A DNA stretch of 64,000 nucleotides from CALDTK01 sp045110575 (GCA_045110575.1 JBGCGF010000023.1:51202-115201); one strand, 5' to 3'; shown: positions 25,772 through 34,896, counted from the stretch's first letter. Numbers and translations: made by a program. Notes: generated by a model from the sequence alone, not told the origin.

Positions 25772-27469
25772 CTATACAGACTCCTTTTCTCGCGCAAGGT
25801 AGGTTCTTAATTGAGTTGTCAAGTTTGAGATAGCATCAGGCTCAAATGGGGAAGTAAGATTTGCCAAGTCAACCAGCTTTAGGAACGACATGCTACCACC
25901 AGCTTTACAAAGCTTGAGGTAATCTCCCCATGCCTCTTTGTGATTCTCGAGGTCACGTTGCCAAAATTGGAAAGCGCAGACCTGTGCAAGTGCGTAATCG
26001 ATATAGTAAAAAGGCATTTGAAAGATATGACTTTGACGAATCCAGAATCCACCTTTCTCTAGAAACTCGTTCCCTGCATAGCTACGATGTGGCAAATAGG
26101 CCTCTTCGAGCTCCTTCCACACTTCCATGCGCTGTGCAGGTGAAAGTTCGGGGCTTTCGTAGACTCGATGCTGGAATTCGTCAACGGCAACGATGTATGG
26201 TAAGTACTTGATCGCTGTTTCGAGGTGATTGCTGCGGTAACGATCTGAATCATCGCCAAAAAATCCATCCATCCACGGATATGCGAAGAACTCCATGCTC
26301 ATTGAGTGGATCTCACATGCCTCATAGGTAGGTAAGATGTATTCCATCACAGGTTGTCGCCTAGACTCGTACATCTGGAATGCGTGTCCTAACTCATGCG
26401 TTAGTACATCGATGTCTCCTGAAGTCCCGTTGAAATTCGAGAAAATGAACGGAACACTCTGCTTGTGAAGGAAGGTGCAATACCCTCCGGTAGCTTTCCC
26501 GTCGCGTCCTACCAGGTCCATCAACCCTTTTTCGCGCATCATTTTGAAGAACTGATCCGTTTCAGGGCTCATTTCGGCATAAAGCTCGCTTGCTGCTTCA
26601 ACGGTATCGGCTGGCGTCCCAATTGGCGTTGGATTACCCGTAGGGAAAGAAATCCCTTCGTCGTAATGCATGAGTTCTTCCAATCCAAGTCGCTCGCGCT
26701 GCTGCTCAAACAACTCGGTAGCCAAGGGCACAATGTGCTTTTTCACCTCTTGCCGAAAGCGTGCGACTTCTTCAGGACCATAATCAGTACGACTCATCCG
26801 GTCGTAGCCTAAGGCCACAAAGTTCTCGTGTCCCATTTTCTGAGCGATCGCTGTGCGCTTTTTCACGAGTTGATCGTACAAGTCTCCCAGTTCTTCTCCA
26901 TGCTTGGCGTAAAACTTCCATGTTGCCTCCCAAGCACCTTTACGAGTAGTGCGATCGGGATCAATCATCAAAGGATGAATGCTGGAGAGGTTATACGTTT
27001 CTCCTTTAAAGGCTAGCTGTGCCTGCGCCTTCACTTTTGTATAAGCGCTCGCCAACTGGTTTTCTTCACCTAGCTGATCAACTGTAGAAGGATCGAAAGC
27101 TCGCAGGCCTACTTCTGTGCGTACGATAAACTGGTCACCAAATTCCGCCTGAATAGTAGCACGGCGAGGACTCGTTACCAATAGCTTATTGAATCGATTG
27201 ACCAATGCCTCAAACTGCGGACCGACTTCATCAAAAAAAGCGTTCTCAGCCTCATAGAAAGCATCTGTCGTATCACAAGTATGGCGGACATGACAGATGG
27301 ATTGCTGCGTCGAAAACTGAGACCGAAGCACCTTTATCGAGTGTACTAATCCGATTTGATCTTGCGCAGAGGCAGCATCAAACTCATTGAGAAGTTCTTC
27401 AAACTGACCTTGGAGCTTCTCCATGTCAGGTCGTTGGTATTCAAAATCGGCAAACGTCATATCGGGCAA
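25772..27469 (-). CDS. M3-family oligoendopeptidase
   Basis: 565-residue cytoplasmic zinc peptidase of the thimet/PepF clan, degrading short peptides. The zinc motif HELGH is in DVLTHELGHAFQMYE near residue 355, with the third ligand expected in YEACEIHSMSMEFFAYPWM about 25 residues on. The N-terminal helical domain and IVAVDEFQHRVYESPELSPAQRMEVWKELEEAYLPHRSY agree with the M3 subgroup distinct from true PepF. No signal peptide. Stands alone between the wecA-crcB pair and uppS. Confidence 0.92.
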   Translation of the reverse strand: MPDMTFADFEYQRPDMEKLQGQFEELLNEFDAASAQDQIGLVHSIKVLRSQFSTQQSICHVRHTCDTTDAFYEAENAFFDEVGPQFEALVNRFNKLLVTSPRRATIQAEFGDQFIVRTEVGLRAFDPSTVDQLGEENQLASAYTKVKAQAQLAFKGETYNLSSIHPLMIDPDRTTRKGAWEATWKFYAKHGEELGDLYDQLVKKRTAIAQKMGHENFVALGYDRMSRTDYGPEEVARFRQEVKKHIVPLATELFEQQRERLGLEELMHYDEGISFPTGNPTPIGTPADTVEAASELYAEMSPETDQFFKMMREKGLMDLVGRDGKATGGYCTFLHKQSVPFIFSNFNGTSGDIDVLTHELGHAFQMYESRRQPVMEYILPTYEACEIHSMSMEFFAYPWMDGFFGDDSDRYRSNHLETAIKYLPYIVAVDEFQHRVYESPELSPAQRMEVWKELEEAYLPHRSYAGNEFLEKGGFWIRQSHIFQMPFYYIDYALAQVCAFQFWQRDLENHKEAWGDYLKLCKAGGSMSFLKLVDLANLTSPFEPDAISNLTTQLRTYLAREKESV

Positions 27470-27637
27470 AGGTAGGCAGTTAGACTACCGCACGGCACTT
27501 TTTTGCGCTGCATAATCCAACAGTCCTTGAGCCCTGAAAAGATATTCTATCGTGTACCGAATTGCTTCAATACTCCGCACATCAAGCAAGATTACTAGGA
27601 TTTGGCCCAATAGCTAGCGTACATTGGCCGTCCTGAC

Positions 27638-28432
27638 ATGGCTGAGACGAAGAAAAACACGACAGAAGCAAGCTTATCTGAGCTACGTGCTCGAATAGAT
27701 GACAACCGACTGCCCAAGCACGTCGCTGTTATCATGGATGGGAACGGTCGTTGGGCGCAAAGCCAAGGCCAGCCGCGTGTTTTTGGACACCGCAACGGCG
27801 TCAAAGCAGTAGATCAAACAACCGAAGCCGCCACAGAGCTGGGCATCGAGTATCTGACGCTATATGCCTTTAGTACCGAAAATTGGGGGCGACCTAAATC
27901 TGAGGTAGACGCATTGATGGAGCTTCTTGTCGAGACTATAAAGCTCGAGGTACCAAAGCTCCAAAAGAATAACATTCGCTTACAGGCGATCGGAAACTTA
28001 CTGCGCCTACCAAAGCACAGTAGAGAAACCCTTCAAGAAGCCATCGAAGCAACAGCTGGCAATGACCGCATGACACTCGTCTTGGCGCTCAATTATTCAG
28101 CAAAGTGGGAGATTATCGAAGCCGTCAGAGCCATTGCGAACAATGCTAGAGAAGGTCACATCGACCCTGCCAATATCGACGAAAGCACTTTTACAGAAGC
28201 GCTTAGCACGAAAGGCATGCCCGACCCTGAGCTGCTTATCCGCACGAGTGGTGAAGCTAGAATCAGCAACTTTTTGCTGTGGCAACTTGCATACGCAGAG
28301 CTTCACTTCACGCCTACCTTTTGGCCCGACTTCCGCAAAGAGCACTTCTTTCAGGCCATCATCGACTTCCAAGACAGGGAGCGTCGCTTTGGTAAAACAA
28401 GTGAGCAACTACAAGAGGATTCGGACGAGTAA
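27638..28432 (+). CDS. uppS: Isoprenyl transferase (undecaprenyl diphosphate synthase)
   Basis: 264-residue cis-prenyltransferase making C55 undecaprenyl diphosphate from farnesyl-PP and IPP for cell-wall lipid carrier. The catalytic Asp is D34 in VAVIMDGNGRWA; also YLTLYAFSTENWGRP, ALNYSAKWEI, LLIRTSGEARISNFLLWQLAYAELHF and the Mg/IPP-binding WPDF near the C-terminus. A 25-residue N-terminal extension is slightly longer than usual. Followed 313 bp later by bamA, the common uppS-bamA order in Bacteroidota. Confidence 0.97.
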   Translation: MAETKKNTTEASLSELRARIDDNRLPKHVAVIMDGNGRWAQSQGQPRVFGHRNGVKAVDQTTEAATELGIEYLTLYAFSTENWGRPKSEVDALMELLVETIKLEVPKLQKNNIRLQAIGNLLRLPKHSRETLQEAIEATAGNDRMTLVLALNYSAKWEIIEAVRAIANNAREGHIDPANIDESTFTEALSTKGMPDPELLIRTSGEARISNFLLWQLAYAELHFTPTFWPDFRKEHFFQAIIDFQDRERRFGKTSEQLQEDSDE

Positions 28433-28506
28433 AATCGTCAAAGTCAGTAGCTTTTTGCGCGCAGCAGGACATATTTCTGGATGGCCTTCAGGCAGATATG
28501 CTTTGT

Positions 28507-28514
28507 TACCTTTG
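28507..28514 (+). promoter_or_regulatory. Candidate -7 element upstream of bamA
   Basis: TACCTTTG matches TAnnTTTG exactly, about 230 bp before bamA and just before the inverted-repeat structure at 28521-28603. No exact TTTG at the expected -33 distance. This gap (28433-28745) holds no convincing ORF. Confidence 0.35.
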
Positions 28515-28520
28515 CGCGCC

Positions 28521-28603
28521 GTTCAGCTTTCGCCAAAACCTCTGGTTTGCTCCTACGTGATTTCGTAGAGCTGCTTGAGGATCCATTTTAGCGAAAGCAG
28601 AAC
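28521..28603. repeat. Imperfect inverted pair of dispersed repeats between uppS and bamA
   Basis: An exact copy (complement orientation, 28526-28539) and a degenerate copy (ATTTTAGCGAAAGC region, 28586-28599) face each other; GTTCAGCTTTCGC pairs with GCGAAAGCAGAAC with one mismatch, around a 45-base loop that itself contains CTACG/CGTAG. It could end uppS transcription or fold in a bamA leader. Confidence 0.55.
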
Positions 28604-28745
28604 AGACCAAAAACTTGAAATCATACACACGCCATACATTGGAAAAGCGTCAAAAGCTTGTCTAATTGTGGTTAGAAGCTTATTACAGACTGTCCACGCA
28701 CAGCATTTTGCGTAGCTAGCCCGTTAGAGCCTCACAAGTCTTTCT

Positions 28746-31352
28746 ATGTATACATTACGTGCACTCCTGGTTGTTTTTGTTGCTTCGTGCTGCTTGATGC
28801 AAGCTCCTAGCCTCATCGCACAGACGCTCGACTCTATTGAAGTAGCCAATTACGCTAGTCCAACCGACTACGAAATTGGTGCTGTCGAAGTAACCGGAGG
28901 AACCTTCTCTGATGCAACAGCCATCAAAAGTATCGCTGGTCTTAAAGTCGGTGAGACGATCAGAATTCCTGGTCCTGAAATCACCAGAGCAGTTAAGGCG
29001 CTCATGCGCTTGCGCCTCTTTACTGATGTACAGGTTAAGCTCACCAAGACCATTGACGATGTAGCCTTCCTTGAGATCGCAATCGAAGAGCAACCACGTC
29101 TGAGTAAGTATCGCTACAAAGGCATCCAGAAGAAGTATCACGAAGACCTTAACGATCGCCTCGAAGGAGTACTCAACAAAGGCGGAATCGTAAATGAGAA
29201 CGTAAAGCGAAACGCTACCAACAAAATCAAAGAATTCTTCGAAGAGAAGGGTTTCTTAGATGCTAGCGTTGATATCACAGAGTCTCCAGACTCTATTCGC
29301 GCTAATGCTGTCTTGTTGACGCTCGACATCAATCGCGGTCCAAGACTTAAAATCGAGGAACTTGATTTTACGGGCAACGTGAACGTTAAAGACAAGAAGC
29401 TTCGTGGATTAATGAAAGAAACCCGCAGAAAGCGACGTCCTTTCGCATCGAGCAAGTTCATTGTAGAGAACTATGAAGCTGATAAAGAAAAGCTCATTGA
29501 TTACTACAATACCATTGGCTTTCGAGATGCTCGCATCAAAAGCGACAGCCTAACTCGTGGAAAGTGGCTCAGCCTCTGGCGCGGTGAAGAAGCCGTTGTC
29601 AATATTCAGATCGACTTGAATGAAGGTGACCGCTATTTCTTCCGAGACATCTCATTCAAGGGAAATTACCTCTATGAAGACAAGCAGCTAAAAGAGGTGC
29701 TTGGCATTAACAAGGGTGATGTCTACAACAAAGAACTCTTAGAGACTCGCCTAAGCTTCAGTCAAGACGGTCGCGATATCTCTAGCCTTTACCTAGATGA
29801 TGGCTACCTGTTTTTCAATGTCGATCCTATCGAGACCGCTGTTCAAGGCGACTCTATCGACCTAGAGATTAGAATTAACGAAGGTCCGCAGGCGACTGTA
29901 GACAATGTGGTAATCAACGGAAACGATCGTACGCACGAGAACGTGATACGTCGTGAGTTGCGTGTTCGCCCTGGAGATAAGTTCAGCCGTTCTGACCTCA
30001 TTCGTTCACAACGAGAGATCATTGCCCTTGGATTTTTCAATCCTGAGACACTCGGTATTCAGACTCCTGTAAACGCTGAGCGTGGTACAGTGGATGTCGT
30101 ATTTGATCTAGAAGAGAAGGCCAATGACCAACTCGAGCTTTCCATGGGTTGGGGTGGTCGTGGATTCGGTCTCTTTGGAACAGTAGGTGTAAGCTTCAAC
30201 AACTTCTCTTTGCGTAAAGCAATAGAAGGAGGAGCCTGGCGCCCATATCCAACAGGTGATGCCCAACGCCTCAGTCTTCGTTTGCAGAGTAATGGCCCGT
30301 TCTTCTTCTCTTCAACCGCTTCCTTTTCTGAGCCTTGGCTAGGAGGTAAGCGCCCAACGTCTCTGAACACTTCACTTAACTACAACCGTCTAGCCGGTAA
30401 TATCACAGCAAGTGGTGATCGTGGAACCTTCCAGACTTACACGATAAGTGCAAACGTAGGTACTCGCCTTCGCTGGCCAGATGACAACTTCCTTGTATCA
30501 GCGGGTGTGCGCATGCAGCATTACCAACTTGATGAGTATTTAGGTACACAGGCCCTGTTCGTTACAGATGAAGGTGATCGAGTAAGTGAGGGTAACTACA
30601 CAAATGTTGCACTCGAATTCACGCTTGCACGCACCAGTGTTGCTGATCCAATCTTCCCGCGCAACGGATCAAACTTCTCTTTGCAAGCACGCTTTACCCC
30701 TCCTTACTCCACTGTCTTTGGTCGTGATGTAAATGAGGAACTATCTACTCAGCAACGTTACCGTTGGGTAGAGTATCACCGATACCGTGCTTCTGCAGAG
30801 TGGTACAAGTCTCTCGTAGGAAAGCTCGTTGTAAAGACCTCGGTCAAGATGGGTTTCCTCGCAGGATACAATAATGACCTAGGCTTGAGTCCATTCGAGC
30901 GATTCACCATTGGTGGTGCAGGAATCAACAACTCGCAGATTGCTCGTTTCGTAGGAACGGAGATTATTAGTTCACGTGGATACGAAGTAGATGAGTTTGA
31001 GAATAATAACTTTGCTGGAACACAAACTGCAACTGCACTCTTCAATAAGTTTGCGCTTGAGCTACGCTACCCAATCTCTCTCAATCCAAGTGCGACATTC
31101 TATGTCTTAGGATTTGTGGAAGGTGCTAATGCTTGGAGAAATTTCGACGATTACAACCCGTTTGACCTCAAACGTTCTGCTGGTGGTGGTATCCGCGTGT
31201 TCCTTCCAATGTTCGGTACACTTGGATTTGACTACGGTGTTGGCTTCGACAAAGCTTCTAGTATTGGATCGTTCAATAACGTTTCTAACCTAAGCGATGT
31301 CTTTAGCAACTTCGGTCAGCTCAATATTGTACTTGGTTTCGAACCTGAGTAG
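28746..31352 (+). CDS. bamA: Outer membrane protein assembly factor BamA
   Basis: 868-residue outer-membrane insertase of the Omp85 family, the core of the BAM complex. Signal peptide to about residue 26 (VVFVASCCLMQAPSLIAQ). Residues about 40-450 hold POTRA repeats (for example GAVEVTGGTFSDATAIKSIAGLKVGETI; EELDFTGNVNVKDKKLRGLMKETRRKR; RDISFKGNYLYEDKQLKEVLGINKGDVYNKELLE; VDNVVINGNDRTHENVIRRELRVRPGDKFSRSDLIRSQREI). The rest is the 16-strand barrel (GGRGFGLFGTVGVSFNNFSLR, IFPRNGSNFSLQARF, GGAGINNSQI, GGGIRVFLPMFGTLGFDYGVGFD) ending FGQLNIVLGFEPE with a terminal aromatic pattern. Followed by a strong terminator. Confidence 0.97.
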   Translation: MYTLRALLVVFVASCCLMQAPSLIAQTLDSIEVANYASPTDYEIGAVEVTGGTFSDATAIKSIAGLKVGETIRIPGPEITRAVKALMRLRLFTDVQVKLTKTIDDVAFLEIAIEEQPRLSKYRYKGIQKKYHEDLNDRLEGVLNKGGIVNENVKRNATNKIKEFFEEKGFLDASVDITESPDSIRANAVLLTLDINRGPRLKIEELDFTGNVNVKDKKLRGLMKETRRKRRPFASSKFIVENYEADKEKLIDYYNTIGFRDARIKSDSLTRGKWLSLWRGEEAVVNIQIDLNEGDRYFFRDISFKGNYLYEDKQLKEVLGINKGDVYNKELLETRLSFSQDGRDISSLYLDDGYLFFNVDPIETAVQGDSIDLEIRINEGPQATVDNVVINGNDRTHENVIRRELRVRPGDKFSRSDLIRSQREIIALGFFNPETLGIQTPVNAERGTVDVVFDLEEKANDQLELSMGWGGRGFGLFGTVGVSFNNFSLRKAIEGGAWRPYPTGDAQRLSLRLQSNGPFFFSSTASFSEPWLGGKRPTSLNTSLNYNRLAGNITASGDRGTFQTYTISANVGTRLRWPDDNFLVSAGVRMQHYQLDEYLGTQALFVTDEGDRVSEGNYTNVALEFTLARTSVADPIFPRNGSNFSLQARFTPPYSTVFGRDVNEELSTQQRYRWVEYHRYRASAEWYKSLVGKLVVKTSVKMGFLAGYNNDLGLSPFERFTIGGAGINNSQIARFVGTEIISSRGYEVDEFENNNFAGTQTATALFNKFALELRYPISLNPSATFYVLGFVEGANAWRNFDDYNPFDLKRSAGGGIRVFLPMFGTLGFDYGVGFDKASSIGSFNNVSNLSDVFSNFGQLNIVLGFEPE

Positions 31353-31359
31353 ACCCTAA

Positions 31360-31404
31360 AATCGAACCGAGAAATAGAGACAAGCTCTATTTCTCGGTTC
31401 GATT
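31360..31404. terminator. Strong hairpin terminator after bamA
   Basis: Perfect 20-bp stem, 31360-31379 with 31385-31404, loop ACAAG, starting 8 bp after the bamA stop codon, then CTTAGTTAG. It also faces the convergent regulator at 31453. Confidence 0.85.
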
Positions 31405-31432
31405 CTTAGTTAGATACATATCGTATCAACGT

Positions 31433-31450
31433 TAGTAGTAGTAGTAGTAG
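31433..31450. repeat. (TAG)6 microsatellite
   Basis: Six TAG units just beyond the stop of the 31453-31776 gene. Possible slippage site, outside any coding sequence. Confidence 0.8.
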
Positions 31451-31452
31451 GG

Positions 31453-31776
31453 TTATCCTACAGAGCGAAGACCAACAGTGTTTTCCATCCCCGATTGCCA
31501 GCGCTTCTTAAGGCGCGCCCAACCAACAGGACTGAAGTGAACGATTGTAGTGTCGTTTCCTTTTCTGAGACGGATTAGCTCCGCTTCTTCAAGTAAGTTC
31601 AAGTGGTTGTGTAGACGCAACTCAGAGAGATCAAAATCCTCGACAAGTGCACGAACACTGCACGCTCCGTTGAGTCGGAGGCTATCTAAGATAGCCCGAC
31701 GAACAACATTACTAAGCACTTCATAAGCAAGTGCTGGACGGACAGTTCGTATCGTGCGTGGGGAAAGGGTTTGCAT
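31453..31776 (-). CDS. ArsR-like winged-helix transcriptional regulator
   Basis: 107 residues, a single winged helix-turn-helix domain: LAYEVLSNVVRRAILDSLRLNGACSVRALVEDFDLSELRLHNHLNLLEEAELIRLRKGNDTTIVHFSPVG follows the ArsR pattern (recognition helix LSELRLHNHLNLLEEA). No ArsR-type metal-binding Cys motif (ELCVCD) is present, so it is not an obvious metal sensor. A promoter with overlapping inverted repeats lies upstream (31798-31832), suggesting autoregulation. No target gene is adjacent: the gene converges on bamA. Confidence 0.85.
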   Translation of the reverse strand: MQTLSPRTIRTVRPALAYEVLSNVVRRAILDSLRLNGACSVRALVEDFDLSELRLHNHLNLLEEAELIRLRKGNDTTIVHFSPVGWARLKKRWQSGMENTVGLRSVG

Positions 31777-31797
31777 AACAGTTCAATTTCTCTGTTA

Positions 31798-31832
31798 CAA
31801 ATATAACACAAATTGTGCATTTAAACAATTTG
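31798..31832 (-). promoter_or_regulatory. Promoter and candidate operator of the ArsR-like gene
   Basis: Read on the minus strand, TATATTTG (31798-31805) is an exact -7 element, with TTGTTT 17 bases upstream. An 8-bp perfect inverted repeat CAAATTGT / ACAATTTG (31809-31816 and 31825-31832) covers the -33 side, and TAACAG / CTGTTA flanks the start region. A dimeric winged-helix repressor could bind here. Confidence 0.5.
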
Positions 31833-31865
31833 TTTGTCGAATCACTGAGCTTTGTATGTCCCTCT

Positions 31866-31907
31866 AAAAAAAATCAGCCTACCCGATACACTGAAAGGAT
31901 AGGCTGA
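31866..31907 (-). terminator. Intrinsic terminator in a gene-free stretch (minus strand)
   Basis: On the minus strand an 11-bp stem with one mismatch (31874-31884 with 31897-31907) is followed by eight Ts (31866-31873). The gap 31777-32246 (470 bp) has no believable ORF. The transcript ended here must come from the right: either a 340-nt 3' tail of the M24-like gene or a separate small RNA. A perfect 8-bp hairpin (GCAACTGA/TCAGTTGC, 32159-32178) lies within that stretch. Confidence 0.7.
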
Positions 31908-32246
31908 AAAGACTTTGGTTTGCGGCTTCGGATACTAATGGGGCCTTAGTCAGGCATCGCTTCTGGGAGAAGCTAGAGACGTTTATACCGCTTATCCTAA
32001 ATGTACGCCAGAACCAATCTGACCAGCAGATTGACTTCATGAACTGCAGATAGTATTTCACGGATGGTAACCTTGGATGTACGAAATGCACGTTTGATAC
32101 TAGTTTTGGTATCCAACTTTAAGGATTCGTACGCCTACATCCTTTCATTCAAGAATGGGCAACTGATCGTTCAGTTGCACATACAGCACCGCAATAGCAA
32201 CGTATTTTCAATACGAGCCACCTTACATCTGAAGACAGAAATTCTT

Positions 32247-33509
32247 TTAAGCCATTACACCTAGCATCTCCTCAATCGCTTCGCTTTCCGTAGGAATACT
32301 TGAGGTTAAGTCTACTGGACCTTCATCAGTTACCAAGACGATGTTGCGCAAAAGCACACCAAAATTTTCCTCGGGTAAGTATACCGCTGGAGCGCATGAA
32401 ATCACCATTCCGCTTTGAAGTGGGGCATATGCTTCATGAGGATCTCGCAAATTCCGCCCGGTATGCGCGTAGCACTCTGCCGGAAAATGAACGCCTACTT
32501 GTGAACTTACCACTCCGAATGCTTCTAGAGTCTCCTCAAGATGATAGCGCAATTGTCGCTCACACTCAGGTAAGCTGGTGCCTGGCACGAGTTTCATCAT
32601 TGCCCTTTGCAAGCATGTTTCTACTCCTCTGTATACTTCTCGTTGACGAGAAGAAAAACTCCCATTGACTGGAAAAACCCTTGCTACAGAAGCATTGTAG
32701 CCTGCATACATGACACCTACTTGAACCTGTACCAGCGTATCCTCCAATAGTTCGTTGCTATTCGTATCGTATTCAGGATAGAGCGTCATGTTACCACCTG
32801 CAACCCGAATTGGATGCGCAAGTCCGTTAGCCCCTCCTGCAATGATTGCACTACTTACAGACGCTTCGATGGCTTGTTCGCTTTGGCCTGGTCGAACCTC
32901 TAGCCCAGCGGCCTTCAAGCCCGCATGCGTTAGGTCGATTGCAGCTCCAATAAGTCCAACCTCAGGAGCACTTTTCACCATTCCAATCTTCTTCAAAATC
33001 GGTTGGGCTCTGTGATACTTATGTGCAGGATACAGCCTCATCAGCCTTTCGGCAAAACGTAAATCACGTGCTGGAGCCTCAGAATAAGCGTGACGATCTT
33101 CTCTTGAATTGATATAGATACGACTAGCAAGGAGTACGAGTTCATGAAGATGATCGTCAAGTTCATCTAAGAAACAGACTTGCTGGATCCCAGACAGCTG
33201 TGCAGCTTGCTGCAAATCGATGCCAGGTCCACGAAGACGTGCAGCGCGGGTATCTGGACGGCGAATGAAGAGTACTTCTTCAAAGCCTTGCTTTGCCGTT
33301 TTGGGCGCCATTACCAAGACCGTCTCAGGCTGGGTAACCCCTGTCAAGAAGTAAAGGTCCGGATGCTGACGGTAACGACGATGCGTCTCTCCGTTACTAG
33401 AAACCAAGTCATTACTAAAGAACACGGCAATTGAATCCTCACGCATGTGACGCTTAAAACGTCGGCGATTCCAACTGAATAGTTCTGGGTTTATGCTTTC
33501 AAGTTTCAC
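32247..33509 (-). CDS. M24B aminopeptidase P homologue lacking metal ligands (probable pseudoenzyme)
   Basis: 420 residues with the complete two-domain layout of Xaa-Pro aminopeptidase: AMP_N domain (about 1-150: FKRHMREDSIAVFFSND...YRQHPDLYFLTGV) and a pita-bread domain (about 165-420: MVKSAPEVGLIGAAIDLTHAGL, FPVNGSFSSRQREVY, PLQSGMVIS, NIVLVTDEG). By alignment with E. coli PepP from memory, ligand Asp260 is Q263, Asp271 is S274, Glu383 is A373 and Glu406 is R388; the LHY histidine is also missing. The reading frame is intact, so it is not simply decaying. It probably has no peptidase activity; a binding or regulatory role is inferred. A true pepP may lie elsewhere in the genome. Confidence 0.85.
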   Translation of the reverse strand: MKLESINPELFSWNRRRFKRHMREDSIAVFFSNDLVSSNGETHRRYRQHPDLYFLTGVTQPETVLVMAPKTAKQGFEEVLFIRRPDTRAARLRGPGIDLQQAAQLSGIQQVCFLDELDDHLHELVLLASRIYINSREDRHAYSEAPARDLRFAERLMRLYPAHKYHRAQPILKKIGMVKSAPEVGLIGAAIDLTHAGLKAAGLEVRPGQSEQAIEASVSSAIIAGGANGLAHPIRVAGGNMTLYPEYDTNSNELLEDTLVQVQVGVMYAGYNASVARVFPVNGSFSSRQREVYRGVETCLQRAMMKLVPGTSLPECERQLRYHLEETLEAFGVVSSQVGVHFPAECYAHTGRNLRDPHEAYAPLQSGMVISCAPAVYLPEENFGVLLRNIVLVTDEGPVDLTSSIPTESEAIEEMLGVMA

Positions 33510-33715
33510 AGCAATGGGATTTAGAGCTTAGCGATGCCCCCATAGAAGAGACAGAAATGACGACCTATTTGCTTGTCTCCGAGCAGGTTGATCGTCAAAC
33601 TTTAACGCTTAGGCTAAAACAAGCTTCGTGCCGCTCGTAATTTGCGCATCTTAGGCCTTCGCTGGTTCGTTAAACACTATACGTATTCCAGCTTATCCCC
33701 CTTAAGTGACGAACC

Positions 33716-34762
33716 TTGAAAATCTATTGTGTGAAGCGTTTTTCGATATTCCTTTCCGCCTTCTTACTGCTTGCGAGTATTCTTATTGTTGGCTGCAAGC
33801 CAGACGTAAAGACTCCGCCTACTGTTGCAACTCCTGAAGTTCCAGTCGTCAAGCGTACTATTCCTGTCCCAGCATTTAGTGGCGATTCAGCTTATGCCCA
33901 TGTAGCAGCTCAAGTTGCAATGGGACCAAGAACCGCCAACAGTGAAGGACACCGTAAAATCCGGGCATACATCCAGTCAAACCTTGAGCGCTACAACGCT
34001 AAGGTGACCGTTCAAGAATTCCCTACTAAGTTTTACGACGGTACTCGCGTAAAGGGGTACAACATCGTAGGAAGCTTCAATCCTGAGGCTGAAAAGCGGA
34101 TTTTCCTCTGCGCACACTACGATACTCGTCCAATTGCAGATAGTGATCTTGCAGACCCAGCCAAATACCATGACCCAATTCTAGGAGCCGACGATGGAGG
34201 TTCTGGAGTAGGCGCATTACTTGAAATCGCTCGCTTATTGAGCGAAAATCCTTTTACAGAAATGGGCGTCGATCTTGTCTTTTTTGACTTAGAAGACAAT
34301 GGTAATCCGGTCACAAAAGTTGAAGCTGACATGTTCTCTTGGGCCTTAGGATCTCAATACTGGGCGCGGTCTCCTCATGTCAACGGCTATTCTCCCAAAT
34401 TCGGAGTGCTACTCGATATGGTTGGTGCTAAGGATGCTGTTTTCGGCAGAGAACAGTACAGTAAACAGTATGCTGGAGATGTACAGAATCGCATTTGGAA
34501 ACTGGCTAAAAAAATGGGCAAAGGAGAGCGATTTGTAGATGCACCTATTACTGGGGTCACCGATGATCACTACTTCATCAATACCATAGCAGGTTGGCCT
34601 ACTGTCGATATTATCTACAAGCCGCTTGATGGCAATAATGGATTTGGTGATCACTGGCATACACACAATGACAACCTAGACATCATCAGCGCAGAAACAC
34701 TCGGTATTGTAGGACAGGTGGTTACAGCCACGGTGTATCGTGAGGCAGGGAATATGCTATAG
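33716..34762 (+). CDS. M28-family zinc peptidase / glutaminyl-cyclase-like lipoprotein
   Basis: 348 residues from a TTG start at 33716; a GTG at 33731 is an equally good start. Lipoprotein signal SAFLLLASILIVGC with Cys27. The M28 zinc site is intact: H134 in LCAHYDTRP, D159/D160 in GADDGGSGVGALLE, E193 in FFDLEDNG, D234 in LLDMVG and H285 in VTDDHYFINT. Subfamily features (DLEDNG, DHWHTHNDNLDII) resemble the bacterial glutaminyl-peptide cyclotransferase-like M28 proteins of Bacteroidota. It may form N-terminal pyroglutamate on exported proteins, a frequent modification of T9SS-exported proteins that start with Gln; that link is inference. Confidence 0.88.
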   Translation: MKIYCVKRFSIFLSAFLLLASILIVGCKPDVKTPPTVATPEVPVVKRTIPVPAFSGDSAYAHVAAQVAMGPRTANSEGHRKIRAYIQSNLERYNAKVTVQEFPTKFYDGTRVKGYNIVGSFNPEAEKRIFLCAHYDTRPIADSDLADPAKYHDPILGADDGGSGVGALLEIARLLSENPFTEMGVDLVFFDLEDNGNPVTKVEADMFSWALGSQYWARSPHVNGYSPKFGVLLDMVGAKDAVFGREQYSKQYAGDVQNRIWKLAKKMGKGERFVDAPITGVTDDHYFINTIAGWPTVDIIYKPLDGNNGFGDHWHTHNDNLDIISAETLGIVGQVVTATVYREAGNML

Positions 34763-34820
34763 GATTTCGGTACTTAGATTTCGGATTTCGGATGCTAGTA
34801 GGAATGCGAATACAAGACGT

Positions 34821-34896
34821 TGCGGCCTAAAGGCCGCAGAACCAGATCGTTCTAATGACCATCTAGTTATACCTGCGGACCAGTGGTTACGCAGGA
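34821..34896. terminator. Two hairpins after the M28 gene
   Basis: TGCGGCCT-AA-AGGCCGCA (34821-34838), and CCTGCG/CGCAGG (34873-34896). No T tract. The gap 34763-34952 also has three ATTTCGG repeats near 34764-34790 and no ORF. Confidence 0.4.

Noticed and set aside
31433..31450. (TAG)6 as a phase-variation switch
   Set aside because: It lies downstream of a stop codon and outside promoters, so length changes would not obviously switch any gene.
31879..32091. 70-codon minus-strand frame between the regulator and the M24-like gene
   Set aside because: It ends within the terminator stem, has an unusual Trp/Phe/Ser-rich composition and no family resemblance; treated as non-coding.
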